From Blastomussa wellsi (taxonomy: Eukaryota; Cnidaria; Anthozoa; Scleractinia; Plerogyridae), in contig OX393573.1 in assembly GCA_947652115.1 (NCBI GenBank), positions 11,133,981 to 11,197,980 of the forward strand: a stretch of DNA of 64,000 nucleotides, read 5' to 3'. Both the position numbers and the translations under genes were made by a program. Shown one piece after another: positions 51,918 to 59,300 of the stretch. Below the pieces are notes generated by a model. That model searched no databases. It was given only the letters and a program-made list of their open reading frames with translations, and was not told the origin of the DNA. Each line of letters opens with the position of its first letter. The first letter of the stretch is position 1.

Positions 51918-52202
51918 CTACAAACAAAAAGCCTTCACGAAATCTATACGAGCGAGTGCCGCATCAAGATTCTCACCTAGAAAAATGGTTGCAAACTTCC
52001 ACTCCTCAATATCATAATATTCTCCATATATTGATCCACAGCAAGTCAAGAAAACGCGACCACCCCACTTGGCTCTTATCTTGCCCCATTTTATCTCCTT
52101 CACAAACTTCTCGTGATGAGCGTTGTGCACTCTGTGGATAGGCTTTGTACATGTAGGAGGTTCCTGGCCACAGACTACACAGCATGAAGGCATACAAGAC
52201 AT
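51918..52202 (-). CDS. Small Cys/His-rich protein, possibly an exon, 94 aa
   Basis: From an ATG at 52202 the protein starts MSCMPSCCVVCGQ, with further Cys and a His-rich HRVHNAHHEKF step, so it may bind zinc. Its 5' edge is TTTTATTTCATCAG directly before TCATG, a good acceptor. The final 25 or so bases of its coding end recur in diverged form at about 51858-51880. It may be the third exon of a leftward unit starting at 52859, or an independent small gene. Confidence 0.5.
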   Translation of the reverse strand: MSCMPSCCVVCGQEPPTCTKPIHRVHNAHHEKFVKEIKWGKIRAKWGGRVFLTCCGSIYGEYYDIEEWKFATIFLGENLDAALARIDFVKAFCL

Positions 52203-52283
52203 GACTGATGAAATAAAACAAAAATCAAAATGATAACGCAATAAAATACAGAACAACGGTCGATGAAATAGTTAACTACATGT

Positions 52284-52538
52284 TCACAAAAATGGTTTTC
52301 CATATAAAACAATGTCCGCCTTACGAATGGCGTCACGCAGTTGCCAGAGGCGGTTTTGGTATTCTTCACAACCTCTGGCAACGCGTGCAAGTGAAACAAT
52401 GTTTCTCATCAGTCTCCGCAAAACTTTAACTAGCTTCTTGTGTCTGCTGGTGTGCTGATTTTCTTTATCCTCTACTAACATTCTCTCGCAGGTGACAAGT
52501 CTAACTTTGCTTTCACGAAAAATGTCCACAGGCTCCAT
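52284..52538 (-). CDS. Small helical basic protein, possibly an exon, 84 aa
   Basis: The protein starts MEPVDIF and is almost entirely helical and basic (HKKLVKVLRRLMRNI, NRLWQLRDAIRK). It is preceded by TTTTTTATTTCACTATCAG, a good acceptor, 25 bp before the ATG. No family is recognised. It lies between two similar small genes in the leftward unit. Confidence 0.5.
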   Translation of the reverse strand: MEPVDIFRESKVRLVTCERMLVEDKENQHTSRHKKLVKVLRRLMRNIVSLARVARGCEEYQNRLWQLRDAIRKADIVLYGKPFL

Positions 52539-52595
52539 GACTCACGAAATACTCAAAGGACAACTGATAGTGAAATAAAAAACAAAAAATGTAGA

Positions 52596-52859
52596 TCAAG
52601 GATCTAATTTATCAAACGTCTCTGACCATCTTAGCAAGTCGATCCACAAGGAACGCACTTCAGTTTCATCTGCAGTTGCATCCCAGGATAATTGCAGTAT
52701 CCTGTCAAGAAACCAGGGGCCATCTTCTATTAACTCTACCATTTGTAAATAAGTTTCACCTTTACAATTTTCTTTGTGCGCTTCCAACTTTGCAGACATC
52801 AACGTGGTAGCCTCTTCGTAGGTGTCCAGCAACAGTTGCTTCTCTATTCTCTCGCTCAT
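52596..52859 (-). CDS. Small helical protein at the head of a leftward unit, 87 aa
   Basis: It starts MSERIEKQLLLDTYEE and is acidic and helical, with Trp-containing segments near the end (DGPWFLDRILQLSWD, RSLWIDLLRWSETF). A TATATAAG on the minus strand lies 36 bp upstream (52895-52902), back-to-back with the locus 2 promoter. Function unknown. Stop is followed at once by a polypyrimidine run and CAG, the same layout as in the alternative-exon loci. Confidence 0.6.
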   Translation of the reverse strand: MSERIEKQLLLDTYEEATTLMSAKLEAHKENCKGETYLQMVELIEDGPWFLDRILQLSWDATADETEVRSLWIDLLRWSETFDKLDP

Positions 52860-52894
52860 CTTTAAAGGGTAACTGATGGTGTGGGATGGAAAGC

Positions 52895-52902
52895 CTTATA
52901 TA
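52895..52902 (-). promoter_or_regulatory. TATA box of the small leftward unit
   Basis: TATATAAG on the minus strand upstream of the ATG at 52859. With the plus-strand module at 52917-52999 it makes a compact divergent promoter, mirroring the arrangement at 38137-38254. Confidence 0.6.
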
Positions 52903-52916
52903 CATTCAAAACAGGT

Positions 52917-52999
52917 CACGTGACAGCAATTGTATGGGGATGGGGGGGTATCCCCCCTTTTCATCAACCAATCAGGAACCAGCTCATGGCCTATATAAG
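52917..52999 (+). promoter_or_regulatory. Promoter of alternative-exon locus 2 (shared module)
   Basis: In order: CACGTG (52917-52922), G-run/TAT/C-run palindrome (about 52942-52957), CCAATCAGGAACCAGCTC (52968-52985) and TATATAAG (52992-52999). The parts, order and spacing match 38169-38254. The ATG of the leader exon is at 53044. Confidence 0.8.
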
Positions 53000-53043
53000 A
53001 AACTCACTTGCAGCGTTTGCTTCATTCTCAAGTTCGACACAAG

Positions 53044-53136
53044 ATGGGAAGCAACGATGAGAGAGAAAAGTTATGGAGGAAGAAAGGGCCGATGCAATGG
53101 GAGTTTCTTGGAGAAGAAAAAGAAACAGAAGAAGAG
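53044..53136 (+). CDS. Locus 2 common leader exon, 31 codons
   Basis: This exon begins MGSNDEREK, is highly charged, and ends GAG|GTAAGA at 53136/53137, an excellent donor in phase 0. Eight bodies are in frame with it: the read-through form and seven downstream exons, the last being the DNA polymerase. It is the only ATG-led sequence behind the locus 2 promoter that can feed them. A nearby TTG-led extension upstream was rejected because 53044 is the first ATG after the TATA box. Confidence 0.75.
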
Positions 53137-53733
53137 GTAAGAAGTCATTGGGATGTATTGCCAGAAGAAATCAAAGAAAAGATACAATGGGCAAGTGTAG
53201 AAATGCATGTACGGGAACGATCGAACACTCCTTACGAGATTAAAAAGCTAGAAGTAAATGAAGATAATCATTATCTCCATCTGCCTGTGACTTTGGCCTT
53301 TCAACACTACACATGCATGAAAACTGTCATGTTAGACAAGAGCAAAACAGAATTTGGAACTTGGGAATTAATTCATTTATTCTTGGATCCTTGCGAAAGT
53401 TGCGATTCATTCCTCTCTCGTTACGAAGAAAAAACAAATGAAACGGGACAAATTGTAAATCAAGGAACATTGTATGGTGATGGTGATTCGGATCGAATTC
53501 CTTTCGTGAAAACGGATGAAAACAATGAACGATGGTTTCATCAAGAATGTATAATGCATGATCACCCTGACAAACATGGACATTGTTGTCTGTGTTCAAC
53601 ACATTTCGATCCGGAAAAGGCATGCGATGACAAACGTCACTTCTTCCCGTATCCCAGAGATGAAAAGTACAATGAAATCAAAAAGTTACCGTTTTGCGAT
53701 GAAGGTAAATTGGTTGTTCATTTTCTTGTTTGA
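53044..53733 (+). CDS. Locus 2 read-through form: F-box-like/zinc protein, 229 aa
   Basis: If the donor at 53137 is not used, translation runs on into VRSHWDVLPEEIKEKIQW, an F-box-like motif (LP-x-E-hydrophobic-x3-I), then a body with DPCESCDSF (C-x2-C) and, about 50 residues later, RWFHQECIM (H-x2-C), followed by an extra CCLC-containing region. F-box motifs bind Skp1 and link substrates to cullin ubiquitin ligases. The motif match is short, so the F-box call is tentative. The same motif order recurs at the start of the next exons, which supports homology. Confidence 0.65.
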   Translation: MGSNDEREKLWRKKGPMQWEFLGEEKETEEEVRSHWDVLPEEIKEKIQWASVEMHVRERSNTPYEIKKLEVNEDNHYLHLPVTLAFQHYTCMKTVMLDKSKTEFGTWELIHLFLDPCESCDSFLSRYEEKTNETGQIVNQGTLYGDGDSDRIPFVKTDENNERWFHQECIMHDHPDKHGHCCLCSTHFDPEKACDDKRHFFPYPRDEKYNEIKKLPFCDEGKLVVHFLV

Positions 53734-53746
53734 AATTTCATGGCAG

Positions 53747-54187
53747 ATAATCAGTCATTGGGACATTCTTCCCGTAGAAATACAGCAAAAGATACAATGG
53801 AAAGCGGATCGTTTGATGATTGAGACAAAACGTTATCGTAATTTCAAGTATTGGTTCAACTTGAAAGTTGTATTGGATCAATGTTGTCATTGCGGATTCT
53901 TCATAGACATGAAACATCGCATGAATGAAGAAGGAAATTACAAAAACAGATTCTTATTTCAAAAAAGTCACATTTGGGACTTTGATCGTTTACCTTCTCG
54001 CATGATTGAACAGAGTGGGGAAAAATTAACGTCGTGGAAACAATACATTCGTACCGTGACCGTGGGAGAACGCGTAACATTTTACGACGAAGGATTATGG
54101 ATACACCCAGATTGCATTATACCCTATCACATTTCTATTCGCAGGGAATGGGAGTCAACCCATGGGATCGATTACCAGACGAACTGA
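53747..54187 (+). CDS. Locus 2 alternative terminal exon a (F-box-like/zinc), 146 codons
   Basis: The acceptor TTTCATGGCAG|A lies 13 bp after the read-through stop. Phase 0 continues with IISHWDILPVEIQQKIQW, then CCHCGFFIDMKHRMNEEGNY and later WIHPDCII. It has no ATG before the F-box-like motif, so the motif is translated only if spliced. It ends at 54187, 43 nt beyond the acceptor of exon b. Confidence 0.65.
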   Translation: MISHWDILPVEIQQKIQWKADRLMIETKRYRNFKYWFNLKVVLDQCCHCGFFIDMKHRMNEEGNYKNRFLFQKSHIWDFDRLPSRMIEQSGEKLTSWKQYIRTVTVGERVTFYDEGLWIHPDCIIPYHISIRREWESTHGIDYQTN

Positions 54188-54543
54188 AACGAATCATACA
54201 GCGACAAGCTGATGAAATCATGATCAATATCATTCACCATTCACCTTATTGGCCAACTTTGTTCAATTACTTGGAACCTTGTATTTATTGTCATAGTTTC
54301 ATATACTATGATTCAATGGAAAAACCTTCGTCATATCTATGGTTAAAATCGCGTTTACCTTGGCACTATTACACAACGGATGGAAGATATGTATCTGCAT
54401 TTTACGTTGACAGAATCGAAAACGATGTATCTGCATTTTACGTTAACAGAATTGAAAACAAAAACAGAATGAAACCAGAACCAAGATGGATCCATTGCTA
54501 TTGCATTGGAAATCACTTTCTATGCTCAAACTTTTCACAGTGA
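54145..54543 (+). CDS. Locus 2 alternative terminal exon b (F-box-like/zinc), 132 codons
   Basis: The acceptor TTTCTATTCGCAG|G precedes 54145. The exon begins GMGVNPWDRLPDELKRIIQ, then PCIYCHSFIYY and WIHCYCIGN. A 36-bp tandem duplication (54388-54423 and 54424-54459) repeats VSAFYV and RIEN. It is strongly similar to exon c, including the acceptor, so the pair arose by a recent tandem duplication. Confidence 0.65.
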   Translation, partial: GMGVNPWDRLPDELKRIIQRQADEIMINIIHHSPYWPTLFNYLEPCIYCHSFIYYDSMEKPSSYLWLKSRLPWHYYTTDGRYVSAFYVDRIENDVSAFYVNRIENKNRMKPEPRWIHCYCIGNHFLCSNFSQ

Positions 54544-54561
54544 TCACATTTCTGTTCGCAG

Positions 54562-54978
54562 GAAGCGGGAGTAAATCCATGGGATCGATTACCAGACGAA
54601 CTGAAACGAATCATACAACGAAAAGCCGATCAAATCATGATCAATATCATTCACCATTTACCTTATTGGAATGCTTTGGATTCGATCTTGGACCCTTGTA
54701 TTCATTGTAACACTTTCATTCACACTTGCGGCTCGAGTTACTGGCCGCCGTCTCTATGGTACAAATGCACTTTACCTTGCTACTATTTCGAAAATGATGG
54801 TGACGTGAACGAATTTTACATTGACAAATTCAAACAAGTAGACTTACAACGCACAAGAGAAGTACTGAAAAATCATTCTGAATCAAAATGGATTCATTTG
54901 TATTGCATCGGAAATTACCTTTTATCCTTTCCAGTAGAAAAAAGACCAAGATTAAAAAGAATGTTTCCTATCTTTTAA
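54562..54978 (+). CDS. Locus 2 alternative terminal exon c (F-box-like/zinc), 138 codons
   Basis: The acceptor TTTCTGTTCGCAG|G precedes 54562. The exon begins EAGVNPWDRLPDELKRIIQ, then PCIHCNTFIH and WIHLYCIGN. It lacks the 36-bp duplication of exon b and has a longer basic end. Its TAA (54976-54978) lies inside the acceptor tract of exon d. Confidence 0.65.
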   Translation, partial: EAGVNPWDRLPDELKRIIQRKADQIMINIIHHLPYWNALDSILDPCIHCNTFIHTCGSSYWPPSLWYKCTLPCYYFENDGDVNEFYIDKFKQVDLQRTREVLKNHSESKWIHLYCIGNYLLSFPVEKRPRLKRMFPIF

Positions 54979-54981
54979 CAG

Positions 54982-55380
54982 ATGAGTCTATGGGATTTTC
55001 TACCGGAAGAGATAAAACTAAAGATTTTGTGGATGGCTGATAAAATGGAACGCAAATTGGAACATAGAAGATTCAGGCAATATTTAAGAAACTATACGAA
55101 ACCATGTGCCACGTGCGGTTTGTTCTTGGACATGAATCAACGAATGAACAAAAGGGGAGACATCTACGGTTCACCGCGCAATATCCTTGATTTCGAACGC
55201 ATGCCTAACATAAAGAATGAATTCGGTAAAGAAGATTGGCATCACTACGAATGCGTGAAAGATCGTTTTCATCCCATGGTGCAACATTACTTCGAACGTT
55301 ATAAACAATATCATTACAAACAAAAGAAGCAAAATAAAAAAAGAAGGAAACTCATATTCACCACGGCTTTCTCTGATTGA
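54982..55380 (+). CDS. Locus 2 alternative terminal exon d (F-box-like/zinc), 132 codons
   Basis: The acceptor CTATCTTTTAACAG|A precedes 54982. The exon begins MSLWDFLPEEIKLKILW, so it could also be translated from its own ATG, then PCATCGLFLDMNQRMNKRGD and WHHYECVK. The tail is Lys-rich. The DMNxRMNxxGD block is shared with exons a and g. Confidence 0.65.
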   Translation: MSLWDFLPEEIKLKILWMADKMERKLEHRRFRQYLRNYTKPCATCGLFLDMNQRMNKRGDIYGSPRNILDFERMPNIKNEFGKEDWHHYECVKDRFHPMVQHYFERYKQYHYKQKKQNKKRRKLIFTTAFSD

Positions 55381-55403
55381 CTTTTTTTTCGGTCTTTTTG
55401 CAG

Positions 55404-55757
55404 AGTCATTGGAATTTTCTGCCAGAAGAAATGAAACGAAAAATTCAATGGCTTTCGGACAAATCGCATGTGGAAGACAAACTCGAATACAACCATGGAT
55501 TTTGGTTCAAGTTTCACTTACGATTATTTCCTTGTCGACTTTGCGGTCACTTCGTGAACACGAGAGACAGATTAGAACCGTCAGGGAACTTCAAACAAGA
55601 GGATGCATACCCTGTGATCTGTAGGATAGCTCATCAGACATTCAACAATCCGTATATAGATCAATGGGATTATCGGCATGGACTAACGGATGAGGGTTAC
55701 CTTTTTTTATTAATAATGAGTCCTCCCTTTGAACACAAGTGTTTTGATTGCAGATAA
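55404..55757 (+). CDS. Locus 2 alternative terminal exon e (F-box-like/zinc), 117 codons
   Basis: The acceptor CGGTCTTTTTGCAG|A precedes 55404. The exon begins SHWNFLPEEMKRKIQW, then PCRLCGHFVNTRDRLEPSGN and a C-terminal HKCFDC. The distal zinc pair is arranged differently from its neighbours. The stop TAA (55755-55757) is formed by the first bases of exon f. Confidence 0.65.
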   Translation, partial: SHWNFLPEEMKRKIQWLSDKSHVEDKLEYNHGFWFKFHLRLFPCRLCGHFVNTRDRLEPSGNFKQEDAYPVICRIAHQTFNNPYIDQWDYRHGLTDEGYLFLLIMSPPFEHKCFDCR

Positions 55758-56098
55758 AGAGTCACTGGGATGTATTACCGGAAGAATTGAAAAGATACAT
55801 TCAATGGCAGGCAGACATCATGCATGTCAAAGACAAACTCAATTACAACAATCAGATTTGGAAATCATTTCATTTTTGGTTTATGGGTCGATGTATATAT
55901 TGCGATTGTTACCTGAACATGAAAAACAAAATAGACGCAGAAGGCAATTACAAGTGCGAATCAGAAAAAATATGGAAAAAAAGACAATGGGTAGACAACA
56001 AAGAATGGGAAGCAGTATTCAGTGTATATGACGATCCTCCCACAACAAAACATTACTTTCAACATTGCGATTGTGTATTGTTTTCTCCGCACAGATGA
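55754..56098 (+). CDS. Locus 2 alternative terminal exon f (F-box-like/zinc), 114 codons
   Basis: The acceptor GTTTTGATTGCAG|A precedes 55754. The exon begins IKSHWDVLPEELKRYIQWQ, then RCIYCDCYLNMKNKIDAEGN and HCDCVLF. It is closest to exon g at its start. The stop TGA (56096-56098) overlaps the first bases of exon g. Confidence 0.65.
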   Translation: MKSHWDVLPEELKRYIQWQADIMHVKDKLNYNNQIWKSFHFWFMGRCIYCDCYLNMKNKIDAEGNYKCESEKIWKKRQWVDNKEWEAVFSVYDDPPTTKHYFQHCDCVLFSPHR

Positions 56099-56394
56099 AG
56101 AGTCACTGGGATGCATTACCAGAAGAATTAAAAAGATACATTCAATGGCAGGCAGATCTCATGCACGTAAAAGAGAAAAAGAAAGTGTGGTCAAAAACAT
56201 TGAACACTTTCAGTTATTGTCGACGTTGCAATTTTTTTCTGGAAATGAGACACAGGCTTTGGAAAAATGGAGACATACGAGGAAACCCCACATTTATAGA
56301 CAACACATGGCGAATACCAACCATGTGTCATGTAAATCCAAGTCAATCAGATTGGCATCACAATTATTGTTGTCTTGACATGATTGCAGATTGA
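56095..56394 (+). CDS. Locus 2 alternative terminal exon g (F-box-like/zinc), 99 codons
   Basis: The acceptor TTTTCTCCGCACAG|A precedes 56095. The exon begins MKSHWDALPEELKRYIQWQ, then YCRRCNFFLEMRHRLWKNGD and WHHNYCC. It starts with ATG, so independent translation is possible. The stop TGA (56392-56394) overlaps the first bases of the polymerase exon. Confidence 0.65.
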   Translation: MKSHWDALPEELKRYIQWQADLMHVKEKKKVWSKTLNTFSYCRRCNFFLEMRHRLWKNGDIRGNPTFIDNTWRIPTMCHVNPSQSDWHHNYCCLDMIAD

Positions 56395-59300
56395 TGACGA
56401 AACCATGATCGAGGCGGCAAGTGAATGGGAACGCGGATTTGATTTCATTTTGACTCCACACGTGGACAGACGATTGAGACGATTTGATTTACATCACAGA
56501 AGTTACACGGCGCGATTGGCACAGCGCGGTGGTGCATTGGTCAACTTGGACAGAGCCGTATTGCCGGGACAAATCGAGGATGCCTTGCAACGCAGCATCA
56601 ACGAACAAATATTAGAAGACTCAGAAGTACGACCCGACGATCATTTGTTGATTAACATCAACTCGAACAGACTGAGAAACGCTTATCATTCAAGACGAGT
56701 GCGAGTGCGTGATTGGAGAAACAATGCATTGATTGCTCGCACCGTTTTGGAAGAATTAAGCAGACTGTTGAACTCCAACGAAAATTTCAGAATGGATGAT
56801 ACGTTTAACTTGAACATTTCTCACATAAAAGCCACCGGGACGGGAAGCGGACGAAAAAAACTGGGAACGAAGCACATTGAGAAACTCTTGAACGACAAAA
56901 AGTCAGTGATCAAAATCAAAAACACGGACGAACTGTGTTGTGCCAGAGCTTTGGTCACCATCAAAGCTTACCGCGATCTAGGTAGTAGACACAGTACCTA
57001 CAATACTTTGCGAAGGGGAAGATCAATGCAAGAACGACAAGCCAAAGAATTACACGCCTCGGCCAAAGTACCCGAAGGACCCTGCGGCTTGACTGAAATT
57101 CTACAATTTCAGACTTACCTGAAAGAGTACCAGATCGTAGTGGTTTCCGTGGATCACGGTTACCAATTCATTTTCAAGGGGCCGGACCAACCCGAAGATA
57201 AACTACTTGTCTTAATCAAAGTGGGAGAACATCACCATGCGTGCAACTCGCTGAAAGGATTCTTTGGCAAAGCCCATTTCTGTCTAGCGTGCGAAAAATC
57301 CTTCGAGCGTGACAAATGGAGAAATCACAGATGTAAAGGAAAGCGATGTCATGCCTGTCATCAATTGAATTGCCCAGATTTCACCAAAGTCGACAAAGGT
57401 ACCAAAGCCATAGTTCCTTGCAACGATTGTGACCGCTCGTTCTTCGGAGACGCGTGTTTTGCTCTGCATAAGAAACAACAAGAAGAAAGCGGGAAAAAAG
57501 TGGAAAAAAACACCAAGAACAGCGTTTGTCACATGCATAAGAAATGTAAGAATTGTAGCAAGACACTGACCAATTACGAAATGGACATAGGCAAACACGT
57601 GTGCGGCTACAGCCAATGCCCTTCCTGCAAACGATACTTGAACTTGTATCAACACACATGTTTCATTCAGAACCCAAACGAAATGGAAGAAAAAAGAAAA
57701 AAGAGAAAGAGAAAAGCGGACGACACTCAACCAGAAGAACCTCCCATTTTTGTGACTTGGGATGCCGAAGCCATGCAAGAAAGAGGAATTCACGTACCCA
57801 ATTTGATTTGTGCCATGACCTCGAACAGTAACTTGCAACACAAGTTTGAGGGTTCGACATGTGTGACAGACTTTCTCGACTGGTTACGAGAAATAGCCAT
57901 CGACAATAAAGTCATTGCCATTGCTCACAATTTCAAAGGGTACGATTCCTACTTCATTTTGAACGAACTATACCGTCAAGGCATCTGTCCGGATCAATTG
58001 GTAAACGGAAGCAAGATTTTGTCGATGAAAGTTCACGACATCGAATTCAAGGACTCGATGTGTTTTCTTCAGATGCCGCTTTCTGCCTTCCCAAAATCAT
58101 TTGGACTGACGGAACAGAAAAAAGGGTTTTTCCCTCATTTCTTCAACATTCCAGACAACCAATCGTACGTGGGTCCCATTCCGGCACGCGATTATTACGA
58201 CCCGGGAGGTATGAAACCAGAAAGAAAAACAGAATTTGACGAATGGTACAAAAAAATGAAAGAGGAGAATCACCTGTTTGATTTCCAGGCGGAACTGTTG
58301 GCCTATTGCCAATCGGATGTGAAATTGTTACACGACGGATGTAAGGTGTTTCGACAACAATTCAAACAAGTGGCCGGATTCGATCCCATGGAAAAATGTT
58401 TGACCATCGCCTCGGCTTGTAACCTGTACTATCGCACAACATGCATGCCCAATAACTGTTTGGCTTCGGAACCAGTGCGGGGTTGGCACGGAAAAGGAAA
58501 ACCTCACTCCCAGGCTTCCATCGAATGGTTACATTACTTGAACCGCAATGCTACATCGACAGACCGTGTGACGCATGCCAGAAACGGTGGAGAACACGTG
58601 ATCCGTGTGGGCAACAGACGAGTTCACGTAGACGGGTACGCGGCGTCCACCAATACCGTGTATGAATTCTACGGTTGCTTCTATCACGGTTGCCCCACTT
58701 GTTTTCCAAACCGATACCAGAAACACACCAAACTGGACGAACGTACCATGCACGACGTGCACGAAACCACGCAACGTCGAGCCGATCAGATCCGACACGC
58801 AGGTTACAATCTCATGGAAATATGGGAATGCCAATGGAACAATCTCAAAAAACGAGACACGGAAATTCAAACCTACCTGAAATCTTTAAACTTGACGGAA
58901 CGACTAGAGCCCAGAGATGCCTTTTTCGGGGGTAGAACCAATGCGGTCAAACTTCATCACAAGACGCAAGAGGGTGAAAAGATCCATTACGTGGATTTCA
59001 CGTCACTCTATCCCTACGTCAACAAAAACTGCGTTTACCCCATAGGACATCCCGTCATCGTGCTAGAACCAGGGCACACAGATCTATCCGAGTTTTTCGG
59101 GCTTGCCAAATGCACTGTGTCACCACCCTACGGGTTATACCACGCCGTCTTACCCTATCGCAGCGGCGGAAAACTGACCTTCCCGTTATGCCGCACCTGC
59201 GTAGAAACGGAACAATCCAAACCCTTAACAGAACGCAGCGCAAGTTGCAGCCACACGCTCAAAGAAAGGGAACTAACCGGTACTTGGTGCACCCCTGAAT

